The translations under genes were made by a program, and so were the position numbers. DNA of 38,056 nt from Adlercreutzia mucosicola DSM 19490 (lineage in GTDB: Bacteria; Actinomycetota; Coriobacteriia; Coriobacteriales; Eggerthellaceae), in assembly GCF_000422625.1 (NCBI RefSeq), contig NZ_AUGK01000020.1, positions 1 through 38,056 on the forward strand, given 5' to 3'. Below the pieces are notes generated by a model. It ran no database searches, had not been told where the DNA came from, and saw only the letters and a list, made by a program, of their open reading frames with translations. This document shows, piece after piece, positions 15,449 through 23,513 of this stretch. Within the stretch, counting starts at the first letter, position 1, and the number at the start of each line of letters is the position of its first letter.

Positions 15449-17334
15449 GTGAGGCCGAAGAGAACCAGATGACCATCGCCGACGCCCTGGAGGCGGCCCC
15501 CGAGAAGCCCAAGCGCGGCCGTCCGCGCAAGAAGGCTGCCGATGCCCCGGTTCCCGCCGCTGACGCCGGCGCGGCCGAGGTTCCGGCGAAGAGGACGACG
15601 CGCCGCACGGCGAAGGCCGCCGCGGACGCTCCCGTCGACGAGGCGCCCAAGCCCCGCCGCGCACGCACCCGCAAGGCCGATGCCGACGCGGCTTTAGCCG
15701 AGGCGCCCGCGGCTGAAGAGGCACCCAAGCCCCGCCGTACCCGTAAGAAGGCCGATGCCGCCGATGCCGCCGCGAGTGCTCCGACCGAGACGACCGCCCC
15801 CGAGGCCGCGTCCGAAGCCGCGCCGGTCGATGCGGCTCTGGCCAAGAAGGACGGCGAGCGCAAGACCACGGTGGTGCGCAAGCACGCCCGCGGCGAGCGT
15901 CCCGAGAACGAGGGCCGCACCGAGCGCCGCGAGCGCAATAGCGGCCAGGGCAAGGGCCAGAATCAGGGCGGCAAGAAGAACAACAACAACCACGATCGCA
16001 ACAATCGTCGCCAGCGTCACGAGAACCGCAATCGCGAGCCCCAGCCCTCTGTCACCAAGGAAGAGCTGGCCGAGCTCAAGGTGGCCGATCTGCGCGTCCG
16101 CGGTGCCGAGTTGGGCGTGGACGGCGCGGGCCTGAAGAAGGCCGAGCTGGTGGATGCGATCTACGAGGCCACCTGCAAGGCCGAGGGCTTCACCGAGGTC
16201 ACGGGCGTGCTCGACATCATGCCCGACGGCTACGGCTTCCTGCGCACCTCCGGCTATCTGCCCGGCGAGAACGACATCTACGTGGGGTTGGCCACCATCC
16301 GCAAGAACAACCTGCGCAAGGGCGACATGGTGTCGGGCGTCACGCGCCCGGCCCGTCCCAACGACAAGTTCGCGGCCCTGCAGAAAGTCGCTTCCGTGAA
16401 CGGGAAGATCCCCGAGGAGCTGGGTTTCCGTCCGAAGTTTGCCGACCTCACGCCGATCTTCCCTGACGAGCGCCTGTGGATGGAGCACGGCAAGTCCACC
16501 ACCACGGCCCGCGTCATCGACCTGACGGCCCCCATCGGCAAGGGCCAGCGCGGCCTCATCGTGTCGCCGCCCAAGGCCGGCAAGACCACGGTGCTCAAGG
16601 ACATCGCGGCGGCCATCTCGGCGAACAATCCCGAGGTGCACCTCATGTACCTCGGCATCGACGAGCGTCCCGAAGAGGCCACGGACATGGAGCGCTCCAT
16701 CCGTGGCGAGGTGGTGTCCTCCACCTTCGACATGCCCGCCGACAACCACATCCAAGTGGCCGAGCTGGTCATCGAGCGCGCCAAGCGCCTCGTGGAGCAG
16801 GGCAAGGACGTGGTCATCCTGCTGGATTCCATCACCCGTCTGGCCCGCGCCTACAACCTGGCCCAGCCGGCCAGCGGCCGCATCCTCTCGGGTGGCGTGG
16901 ACTCCACGGCCCTCTACCCGCCCAAGCGCTTCCTCGGCGCCGCCCGCAACATCGAGCACGGCGGCAGTCTCACCATCCTGGCCTCGGCCCTCATCGACAC
17001 GGGCTCGAAGATGGACGAGGTGATCTTCGAGGAGTTCAAGGGTACCGGCAACATGGAGCTGAAGCTGGACCGCTACCTGGCGGACCGCCGCATCTTCCCG
17101 GCCATCGATCCCATCTCCTCGGGTACTCGCAAGGAAGAGCTGCTCATGAATCCGCAGGAGGCTCCGCTCATCTGGGGCGTGCGCCGCATCCTGGCGAACA
17201 CGAACTCCACCGAGCGCGCCATGGACATGCTGATCAAGTCGCTCAAGCAGACCGACTCCAACCAGGAGTTCCTGCTGCGCATGGCGAAGAAGGCCCAACA
17301 CCAGGGCCGTATGGACGAGAATATGGAACTCTAA
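15445..17334 (+). CDS. rho: Transcription termination factor Rho with long disordered N-terminus
   Basis: Rho is a hexameric RNA helicase that ends transcription and blocks antisense RNA. The catalytic half is standard: [11 protein letters not shown] in the RNA-binding fold, [16 protein letters not shown] (Walker A, K380), [29 protein letters not shown] (Walker B) and the secondary RNA-contact loop near [14 protein letters not shown]. At 629 residues it is about 200 longer than E. coli Rho. Residues 1 to about 200 are low complexity: Ala/Lys/Pro-rich with AT-hook-like KRGRPRKK, then an Arg/Asn/Gly-rich patch ([18 protein letters not shown]) before the Rho N domain. It overlaps the transaldolase stop by 4 nt and ends 1 nt before sppA. 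Confidence 0.97.
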   Translation: MSEAEENQMTIADALEAAPEKPKRGRPRKKAADAPVPAADAGAAEVPAKRTTRRTAKAAADAPVDEAPKPRRARTRKADADAALAEAPAAEEAPKPRRTRKKADAADAAASAPTETTAPEAASEAAPVDAALAKKDGERKTTVVRKHARGERPENEGRTERRERNSGQGKGQNQGGKKNNNNHDRNNRRQRHENRNREPQPSVTKEELAELKVADLRVRGAELGVDGAGLKKAELVDAIYEATCKAEGFTEVTGVLDIMPDGYGFLRTSGYLPGENDIYVGLATIRKNNLRKGDMVSGVTRPARPNDKFAALQKVASVNGKIPEELGFRPKFADLTPIFPDERLWMEHGKSTTTARVIDLTAPIGKGQRGLIVSPPKAGKTTVLKDIAAAISANNPEVHLMYLGIDERPEEATDMERSIRGEVVSSTFDMPADNHIQVAELVIERAKRLVEQGKDVVILLDSITRLARAYNLAQPASGRILSGGVDSTALYPPKRFLGAARNIEHGGSLTILASALIDTGSKMDEVIFEEFKGTGNMELKLDRYLADRRIFPAIDPISSGTRKEELLMNPQEAPLIWGVRRILANTNSTERAMDMLIKSLKQTDSNQEFLLRMAKKAQHQGRMDENMEL

Positions 17335-17335
17335 G

Positions 17336-18514
17336 ATGACCGAGCAGAATCATTGGCAGAACGGCGTGTGGGGCACGGGCCAGCCCACTTCCCACACGCC
17401 GGGTGCGCCCCAGGGAATCCCGCAGCCTGCGGGCCAACCTCAGGGCCAGCCGGCCTTCGCGGCGCAGCCCCAGCCCCAGACCCAGCCCCAGGCTCAGCCG
17501 CAATCGGCGCCCAGCCCCTACGGCTATGGGGCGCCGGCTCAGCCGGCCGCAGCCTACGCGGCCCCGACTGCAGCTTCCGCGGCCCCGCCGAAGCGCCGCG
17601 GGTGGATCGTGGCCCTGGCGGCTGTGATCGCGTTCTTCGTGCTGGGACTGGTGTCCATCGCCTCGTGCACCTCGGTGATGACGGCCCCCATGGGGGCTTT
17701 CTCCTACGATTCGCCCTCCTGGACCGATACGGTCACGGGCGACACCGTGGGCATCATCAACATCGACGGCACCATCCAGTACGACGGCACCACCTCAAGC
17801 CCCGAGGGCCTGAAGGCCCAGCTGGACGCCGCCGAGCAGAACCCGCACATCAAGGCCGTGGTGCTGCGGGTGAACTCCGGGGGCGGGGTGGCCACGGCCG
17901 GCGAGGAGATGTCCCGCTACGTGCGCGACTTCGAGAAGCCGGTGGTGGTCTCGTGTGCCTCGCTGGACGCCAGCGCCGCCTACATGATCTCGTCCCAGGC
18001 CAACTACATCTACGCGGCCGAGACCTCGGCCGTAGGCTCTATCGGTGTGATCATGCAGGTTACCGATGTGTCGGGTCTCTATGAGAAGCTCGGCATCACG
18101 GTGGACAGCATCACCTCGGCCGATTCCAAGGATGCCAGCGGCGGCAATCGTCCCCTCACCGAGGAGGAGCGCGCCTACTTCCAGGACCAGGTGGACCAGA
18201 TCAACGAGGTGTTCATCGAAACCGTGGCCGAGGGCCGCGACATGTCCACCGATGAGGTGCGCGCCCTGGCGACGGGTCTCACCTTCACGGGTCTCGACGG
18301 GGTGGAGAATGGCCTGGTCGATGAGATCGGCACCCTGGAGGACGCCGTGGCCAAGGCCTGCGAGCTGGCCGGTATCGCCCGCGCAGATACCGTGTACTTG
18401 CAATCGCCCTCAAGCGATTTGTCGCGTCTGCTGGATATCATGGGCGAAGTGGACGAGAACGATCTTTCCAAAGCGCTGAAGGAGTTGGACAAACGTGGCG
18501 GATTTGAAGGATAG
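17336..18514 (+). CDS. sppA: Signal peptide peptidase SppA, S49 family
   Basis: A membrane-bound serine protease that degrades cleaved signal peptides. It is the short form, 392 residues with one S49 domain, as in Bacillus. Residues 1-85 are a Gln/Pro/Ala-rich cytoplasmic tail, an unusual addition. Residues about 88-110 (GWIVALAAVIAFFVLGL) are the transmembrane anchor. The catalytic pair is S213 in LDASAAYMIS and K265 in ADSKDASGG, separated by 52 residues, the same spacing as the Ser/Lys dyad of Bacillus SppA. RVNSGGGVATAGEEM and ETSAVGSIGVIMQ are the flanking family motifs. It starts 1 nt after rho and its end overlaps the next gene by 20 nt. Confidence 0.92.
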   Translation: MTEQNHWQNGVWGTGQPTSHTPGAPQGIPQPAGQPQGQPAFAAQPQPQTQPQAQPQSAPSPYGYGAPAQPAAAYAAPTAASAAPPKRRGWIVALAAVIAFFVLGLVSIASCTSVMTAPMGAFSYDSPSWTDTVTGDTVGIINIDGTIQYDGTTSSPEGLKAQLDAAEQNPHIKAVVLRVNSGGGVATAGEEMSRYVRDFEKPVVVSCASLDASAAYMISSQANYIYAAETSAVGSIGVIMQVTDVSGLYEKLGITVDSITSADSKDASGGNRPLTEEERAYFQDQVDQINEVFIETVAEGRDMSTDEVRALATGLTFTGLDGVENGLVDEIGTLEDAVAKACELAGIARADTVYLQSPSSDLSRLLDIMGEVDENDLSKALKELDKRGGFEG

Positions 18515-20516
18515 CACTCGGGTAACATGGCCGGTCCGCGCCGTGGTGACGGCCGGTATGCCCTACGGAAACAAGCCCCTGCACTTCGGGCACATCGGCG
18601 GCGTGTTCGTACCGGCCGACGCCTTCGCCCGTTTCTTGCGCGATCGCATCGGCGCCGAGAACGTGCGCTTCGTGTCGGGTACCGACTGCTTCGGCAGCCC
18701 CATCAACGAGGGCTACCGCAAGTTGGTGGAGGCCGGCGAGTTCTCGGGCACCATCGCCGATTACGTGCTCGCGAACCACGAGCGCCAGGCCGCTACCTTG
18801 GAGGCCTTCCAAGTGAGCCTCGATATCTACGACGGCAGCGGCATCGGGCATGCGGGCGACGTGCACCAGATGGTCACCGACCAGTTCATCAGTCGATTGC
18901 ACGAGCAGGGCCATCTGCGCCTCGATTCCACCCTGCAGTTCTACGATGCCGAGGCCGGCACGTTCCTGAACGGCCGTCAGGTGCAGGGGCGCTGCCCTGT
19001 GCAGGGCTGCAAGTCCGAGCACGGCTACGCCGACGAGTGCGACTTGGGCCACCAGTACGCGCCGGTCGACCTCATCGCGCCGGTGTCCACCCTCACGGGC
19101 ACCACCCCGGAAATGCGCCCGGTGGAGAACTGGTACTTCGACCTGCCCGATTTCGAGGCGTTCCTGAAGGGGCGTGTGGACGATCTGCGGGCCGACGACG
19201 AAGTGCGCCCCGTGGTGCCCCAGACCATCGCGGAGTTTCTAGTGCCCCCGGTCGTCTTCGTGAAGAACGAGCATCTGGACGACTACCGCGCCCTGGCCGA
19301 TCAGCTGCCGCCCCATAGCTTCCGCGAGGCCGAGGGGAACAAGTCCTCCTTCGAGATCGAGTTCGCCGACATCGAGGCTCGCGACGCGGCCCGCACCGTG
19401 CTGGCCGGCGCCGGCATCCGCTTCCGCACGTCGAAGACGCTCGTGCCCTTCCGCATCACGGGCAACATCGAGTGGGGCGTGGCGGCGCCGGTCATCGACG
19501 GGGTGGAGGGGCTCACCGTATGGTGCTGGCCCGAATCGCTGTGGGCGCCCATCTCGTTCACCATCGCTGCCAACGACGAGCGGGGCCTGCCGCGCGGAAG
19601 CTGGCGCGACTTCTGGTGCTCCGACGATGCTCGGGTCTACCAGTTCATCGGCCAGGACAACCTGTATTTCTACGGCGTGGCCCAGCCGGCCCTGTGGGAG
19701 GCTCTGGGCGAGGGCGGCCTGTTCGATGACGGCGAGGACTCCCGCCTGCGCCAGACGACGCTCGTGGCCAACCACCACATGCTGTTCGGCAAGAAGAAGG
19801 CCTCCTCGTCGGGTGCGGTGAAGCCGCCCACCGGCGAGCAGCTGCTGGAGCACTACACCCCCGAGCAGCTGCGCGCGCACTTCTTGGCCCTCGGCCTCGA
19901 TCAGAAGTCTGTGGGCTTCTCGCCGAAGCCCTTCGATCCCGATCTGGCAAAGCGCGACGATCCGCGCGTGGCCGACCCGGCTCTGAAGGAGGGGGCGCTG
20001 CTCACCAACGTGTTCAACCGTCTGGCTCGCAGCTGCTTCTACGAGGCCCAGAAGAACTTCGATGGCTGCATGCCCCTGGGCCGCGTGAGCGACGAGGTCC
20101 GCCGCCGCGCCTTCCAGGCCATGCTCGACTACGAGGAGCGCATGCATCGGGTGCAGCTGCACGCGGTGATGACGGTGTCGGACGAGTTCATCCGCTGGTC
20201 GAACAAGTACTGGGCCGACCATATCAAGGCCGCCGAGGAGTCGGGCGATGAGGACGCGCGCCGTCAGGTGCTGCTGGACTCGTTCTACCTGCTGCGCGTA
20301 GCCTGCCTGCTCATGCACCCCATCGTGCCCGTGGGCTGCGAGAAGATCTGCGACTACCTGAGCTTTGGCTTCGACGAGCTCTTCAGCTGGAACTACGACT
20401 TCGACTCCAACGAGGAGCTGTGCCCCGCCATGGAGATCGACGCCGGCGCGCATCGCATTCACGAGCTGCCCCCGCGCTTCGACTTCTTCCGCAAGCACGA
20501 GAGCCAGTACAAGTAG
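18495..20516 (+). CDS. Methionyl-tRNA synthetase-like class I aminoacyl-tRNA ligase, divergent
   Basis: A 673-residue class I synthetase closest by motif to MetRS. It has a HIGH-type HFGH (residues 30-33, in MPYGNKPLHFGHIGG), SGTDCFGSPI where MetRS has GTDEHG, a Cys-rich knuckle GRCPVQGCKSEHGYADEC, and GNIEWGV plus FIGQDNLYFYGV. Two oddities stand out. The KMSKS loop reads GKKKASSSG (432-440), so the second catalytic lysine is replaced by Ser. A segment of about 80 residues (about 255-320: VKNEHLDDYRAL...FEIEFADIEARDAA) is inserted before the GNIEWGV helix. There is no C-terminal EMAPII-like domain. The GTG start at 18495 has AAGGAG 10 nt upstream and overlaps sppA by 20 nt. It is either the organism's MetRS or a paralogue. 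Confidence 0.82.
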   Translation: MADLKDSTRVTWPVRAVVTAGMPYGNKPLHFGHIGGVFVPADAFARFLRDRIGAENVRFVSGTDCFGSPINEGYRKLVEAGEFSGTIADYVLANHERQAATLEAFQVSLDIYDGSGIGHAGDVHQMVTDQFISRLHEQGHLRLDSTLQFYDAEAGTFLNGRQVQGRCPVQGCKSEHGYADECDLGHQYAPVDLIAPVSTLTGTTPEMRPVENWYFDLPDFEAFLKGRVDDLRADDEVRPVVPQTIAEFLVPPVVFVKNEHLDDYRALADQLPPHSFREAEGNKSSFEIEFADIEARDAARTVLAGAGIRFRTSKTLVPFRITGNIEWGVAAPVIDGVEGLTVWCWPESLWAPISFTIAANDERGLPRGSWRDFWCSDDARVYQFIGQDNLYFYGVAQPALWEALGEGGLFDDGEDSRLRQTTLVANHHMLFGKKKASSSGAVKPPTGEQLLEHYTPEQLRAHFLALGLDQKSVGFSPKPFDPDLAKRDDPRVADPALKEGALLTNVFNRLARSCFYEAQKNFDGCMPLGRVSDEVRRRAFQAMLDYEERMHRVQLHAVMTVSDEFIRWSNKYWADHIKAAEESGDEDARRQVLLDSFYLLRVACLLMHPIVPVGCEKICDYLSFGFDELFSWNYDFDSNEELCPAMEIDAGAHRIHELPPRFDFFRKHESQYK

Positions 20517-20545
20517 GCGGGTGACGACGCCCGTTCGCGCGCGTT

Positions 20546-20583
20546 GCCCCGGCGGCTGGAAAATCGCCTTCGGCCGCCGGGGC
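20546..20583. terminator. GC-rich hairpin after the MetRS-like gene
   Basis: GCCCCGGCGGC (20546-20556) and GCCGCCGGGGC (20573-20583) make a perfect 11-bp stem with a 16-nt loop, 30 nt after the stop codon. There is no T run, so any termination would be Rho-assisted. 20584-20750 holds no gene, only C8 (about 20691) and G7 homopolymers. Confidence 0.4.
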
Positions 20584-20752
20584 GCAGCTGTGGCCGCACC
20601 GCTCCGCGCGGCAGCCGCCTGCGCCGCGGCGCCTGTTCTGAGTGCGATTCGGCGGCAACCTCCCTTGCGATGGCCGCACCGGTGCTTCCGAACCCCCCCC
20701 TCCTTTGGCGGCCTCCCCGGCTATTGTTTATGGTGGGGGGGTCTGCTGAATA

Positions 20753-21042
20753 TGGAAAATCTGCTATTTCGCGCATTTTCTCACCCCATTTGCGAAAAGG
20801 CCGAAAGAAAAGCAGATTTTCCACGTTGCAGTGTTTCGCAGCGGAAAACGATCGGAAACGAGTGGCGAGAATTACCAGGTCAGGGACATGGTCGCTCATT
20901 GGGACAAAGAACAGGCGCATCTACCGTTGCGAGCTGTGCGCCAAAAAGCAGGATTTCCATCTTTCAAACGTGGAAATCCTGCTTTTTATTTTGCAACTTC
21001 GAGAACTTGAGCGAATTCTGCATAAAATATCAGATATTCCAC
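20753..21042. repeat. Alternating inverted-repeat array
   Basis: Five versions of a motif close to TGGAAAATCTGCTTTTT lie in alternating orientation: plus at 20753-20765, minus at 20823-20811, minus at 20959-20943, plus at 20971-20987 and minus at 21042-21020. They pair into hairpins: 20753-20765 with 20811-20823 (13 bp, with an inner TTTCGC/GCGAAA), and 20943-20959 with 20971-20987 (17 bp perfect, 11-nt loop). An imperfect third pairing joins 20970-20994 and 21020-21042. The stretch is far richer in A/T than the genes around it. Reading frames through it give recurrent hypothetical-protein-like strings but no credible gene. Confidence 0.7.
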
Positions 21043-21152
21043 ATTCAAGGCTCCTGTCAGAAACTAGAAGTTGGGCCTGACGCTCGAGCTTGGGGCCGAA
21101 GCACGCCCGGCTGGAGCAGCGATGATATTCTGCAGAATGAGAAGGAGGGCAT

Positions 21153-22301
21153 ATGGCTACCTATGTTAAGGGCGTGTCCGCGGCGGAGTGTTGGACCTGC
21201 CGGCATTTCTACAGGTCGCTGCTTCCCGACGGAGCCGTGGACCTCGATACGGGGGCGCCGTCTCCGCGACGTTCGGTGCCGCTGGGGAACCCGGAACTGG
21301 AAGAGCGTGCGCGGGAGCTGGCCTTCGAACGCCTGTTCGTCATCTACGACGAAGCGATTGACTACGAGGTTGCAGTTGGAGACGGCGCCGTGAAAAAGCC
21401 CTCTCGTGGGGCGATTCGCGCGTTGGCAGATCGCGGATGCGGCATGGTATCGATGCCCGTCAGCGTTATGGTTCCCAACAAGGCATCGCGTCTGAACTCG
21501 CCACTTGTCGCCTGCTCGGTTATCACCTCGACGCCAGGCGCCGGAGCGTTCGTGCGCAGCGCAGAGTGCGGACTGCTCATCGCCTCGCCGGAATGGTGCG
21601 TGCTCCAGCTGGCCCTGGATCTGCCCATGCCCCAGCTGGCCGAACTGATCAGCGAGCTGTGCTCTACGTACTATTACGAGTTGACTGAACGTGCCGAGTT
21701 GGTACGCGGCGAAGACGGAACGGCGCGGGCTGAGGTGCGGGTGCAAGAAGCGGCGCTCAGCCATCGCCCCGTGCCAGTGTCGTGCCTGGCGGCGATGGAG
21801 GAGGTCGCACACAGCCACGGAAGCTCCCAGGCGGGCCGCCAGATGGCGCGGGCGGTGCGCTATGCGGTGGAGGGCGCCGCGTCCCCTATGGAAACGGCGC
21901 TGGCCCTTATGCTGTCCCTTCCGCGGAACGTTGGAGGCTACGGCCTGCCGAAGCCGCGCATGAACTGGGTGATTGACGTCGAAGGGGGTCGCTTCCGAGT
22001 AGTGGATGCATACTGGCCCGACGCTGGTGTGGGTCTGGAGTACGACAGCGATGCGCATCATGCGGAAAAGGACAAGATTCGCGCGGACTCGCTGCGGCGA
22101 AACGAGGTGCAGGCTGGGGACGTGCGGTTGTTTACGGCTACCGCGCTCCACCTCTCGTCTATCGAAGCGCTTGACGATCTGGCCGCTCAGCTGTCGCGCG
22201 CCCTGGGGCGCCCGTGGCGCACGGCTGGTCTGAAACCGTCCGCGCAACGAAAAGCATTGCTGCGCACGCTCAAGCGCCGCAGCATCGAAGGACTCGTGTG
22301 A
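21153..22301 (+). CDS. DUF559/Vsr-like PD-(D/E)XK protein, lineage-typical hypothetical
   Basis: A 382-residue protein. Its C-terminal third has the layout of the DUF559/very-short-patch-repair nuclease fold: E247 in SPMETALAL, D285 in RVVDAYWPD, and E296-Y297-D298 followed by a double His in GLEYDSDAHH, then an Arg/Asp-rich helix and DVRLFTAT. The N-terminal two thirds (CWTCRHFY, MVSMPVSVMVPNKASRL, CGLLIASPEWCVLQLA) resemble the AbiEi-like sensor part of a large, multi-copy Coriobacteriia family. I recall the architecture but did not search it. It starts at 21153 behind a strong AAGGAGGG site. Its position between housekeeping genes, after a repeat array, suggests an accessory insertion. Function unknown; a nuclease or degenerate nuclease is the best guess. 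Confidence 0.7.
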   Translation: MATYVKGVSAAECWTCRHFYRSLLPDGAVDLDTGAPSPRRSVPLGNPELEERARELAFERLFVIYDEAIDYEVAVGDGAVKKPSRGAIRALADRGCGMVSMPVSVMVPNKASRLNSPLVACSVITSTPGAGAFVRSAECGLLIASPEWCVLQLALDLPMPQLAELISELCSTYYYELTERAELVRGEDGTARAEVRVQEAALSHRPVPVSCLAAMEEVAHSHGSSQAGRQMARAVRYAVEGAASPMETALALMLSLPRNVGGYGLPKPRMNWVIDVEGGRFRVVDAYWPDAGVGLEYDSDAHHAEKDKIRADSLRRNEVQAGDVRLFTATALHLSSIEALDDLAAQLSRALGRPWRTAGLKPSAQRKALLRTLKRRSIEGLV

Positions 22302-22316
22302 TCCCCCGATTTCTTT

Positions 22317-22348
22317 GCGCAATCCCTTGCGTTTGCAGGGGATTGTGC
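22317..22348 (+). terminator. Hairpin between the nuclease-like gene and rpsB
   Basis: GCGCAATCCC (22317-22326) pairs with GGGATTGTGC (22339-22348) over 10 bp with one G-T. It sits 16 nt after the preceding stop and overlaps the rpsB promoter, so it could both end the upstream transcript and act on the promoter. Confidence 0.5.
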
Positions 22349-22354
22349 TATTCT
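22327..22354 (+). promoter_or_regulatory. rpsB promoter with extended -10
   Basis: TTGCGT (22327-22332), a 16-nt spacer and TGCTATTCT (TG extension plus -10 at 22349-22354). It would give an untranslated leader of about 135 nt. In that leader GGTCGC (22375-22380) can pair with GCGACC (about 22412-22417), and TTCGCGAG occurs twice. An S2-responsive leader is possible but not demonstrated. Confidence 0.65.
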
Positions 22355-22497
22355 AGATAGGCTGCGTTCGCGAGGGTCGCGGACACGGCGCCAACTATCA
22401 CACATGCTCGGGCGACCGAACTTCGCGAGTGGCCACTGGAAAAAGGCTGCGAGGGCGCGGGAAGACCTCGGGCAGAGGACTAACGAATGGAGTGATC

Positions 22498-23310
22498 ATG
22501 ACGAAAGTCAGCATTACCACGCTGCTCGATGCCGGTGCGCATTTCGGGCATCAGACCCGCCGCTGGAACCCGAAGATGAAGCCCTATATCTTCGGCAATC
22601 GCGGTGATATCTACATCATCGACCTCAAGCAGACCCTCTACGGCCTGGATGCGGCCTACACCTTCGTGAGCAACCTCACCCGCAAGGGCGGCACCGTGCT
22701 GTTCGTGGGCACCAAGAAGCAGGCCCAGGAGGCCGTGTCCGAGGCCGCCAACCGCTGCGGCATGCCCTACGTGAACGCCCGCTGGCTCGGCGGCATGCTC
22801 ACCAACTTCACCACCATCCGCACCCGCGTGAAGCGCATGGAGGAGCTGGAAGCCATGGACGCCGACGGCCGCATGGCGCTGCTGCCGAAGAAGGAGCAGA
22901 TCCTGCTGCACAAGGAGCTGGCCAAGCTGCAGACCAACCTCAATGGCATCCGCAACATGAAGAAGGTGCCCGACGCCATCTTCGTGATCGACACCAACCG
23001 CGAGGGCATCGCCATTCACGAGGCTCATCGTCTGAACATCCCCGTGGTGGGCACCCTGGACACCAACTGCGATCCCGACGACGTGGACTTTGGCATCCCC
23101 GCCAACGACGACGCCATCCGTTCCGTGCGTCTGCTCGCCGATTTCATCGCCGACGCTGTCATCGCCGGCACCGGTGCTGACGTGACCGCTGCCGAGATGG
23201 CCGGCGAGGCCGCTGCCGCCGAGGTCGCCACCGAGGCTGCCGCCGACGTGGCCGAGGGCGCTGCTGCTGAGGTTGTCGCCGACGTTGTGGCCGACGCCGT
23301 CGCCGAGTAA
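22498..23310 (+). CDS. rpsB: 30S ribosomal protein S2 with acidic tail
   Basis: S2 is an essential small-subunit protein at the head-platform junction. It begins [27 protein letters not shown], with [35 protein letters not shown] and [26 protein letters not shown] all as expected. The conserved domain ends near residue 225. A tail of about 40 residues, almost only Ala, Glu, Val, Asp and Thr, follows. ATG 22498 is chosen from homology with a GGAGTG ribosome site. An in-frame upstream ATG at 22429 lies in the leader. tsf follows after 203 nt, unusually far for this pair. Confidence 0.97.
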   Translation: MTKVSITTLLDAGAHFGHQTRRWNPKMKPYIFGNRGDIYIIDLKQTLYGLDAAYTFVSNLTRKGGTVLFVGTKKQAQEAVSEAANRCGMPYVNARWLGGMLTNFTTIRTRVKRMEELEAMDADGRMALLPKKEQILLHKELAKLQTNLNGIRNMKKVPDAIFVIDTNREGIAIHEAHRLNIPVVGTLDTNCDPDDVDFGIPANDDAIRSVRLLADFIADAVIAGTGADVTAAEMAGEAAAAEVATEAAADVAEGAAAEVVADVVADAVAE

Positions 23311-23320
23311 GCAAGTAGCT

Positions 23321-23345
23321 CCGTTCGCCCTGACAGGACGAACGG
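23321..23345. repeat. Short hairpin after rpsB
   Basis: CCGTTCG (23321-23327) and CGAACGG (23339-23345) with an 11-nt loop, 10 nt after the rpsB stop. No T run follows. Confidence 0.45.
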
Positions 23346-23360
23346 CCCTGTCGATGCTGC

Positions 23361-23459
23361 GGTTCCGACAGGCCCTGGCCTTGGCCCCTGTTTTGGGCGC
23401 GGCATCGCCCGAAGGCAACGTGGCCTAAGGGCGGCCAATTCCAGGCATCTGTCGGAACC
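23361..23459 (+). ncRNA. Candidate structured RNA between rpsB and tsf
   Basis: The 99-nt segment closes with a perfect 11-bp helix, GGTTCCGACAG (23361-23371) and CTGTCGGAACC (23449-23459). Nested inside are CCTGG/CCAGG (23374-23378 and 23441-23445), then TTGGCC/GGCCAA (23381-23386 and 23433-23438). These enclose two hairpins: GGGCG/CGCCC (23395-23399 and 23406-23410) and AGGC/GCCT (23413-23416 and 23423-23426). This is a consistent multi-branch fold with small symmetric internal loops and no terminator tail. It ends 54 nt before tsf. A leader regulating tsf, an RNase processing site or a small RNA are all possible. I know no family that it matches. Confidence 0.5.
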
Positions 23460-23513
23460 TCGCTGACTTTAGTAGACCTATGAATCATTCGATTATCAAG
23501 AAAGAGGGATTCC

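Noticed and set aside
15694-17301. Minus-strand open frame of 535 codons opposite rho
   Set aside because: Antisense shadow of rho, with low-complexity composition.
20459-20920. Minus-strand ORF through the repeat array (153 codons)
   Set aside because: Its sequence comes from the palindromic repeats and the end of the MetRS-like gene. No start signal and no domain. Such strings are often mis-annotated as hypothetical proteins.
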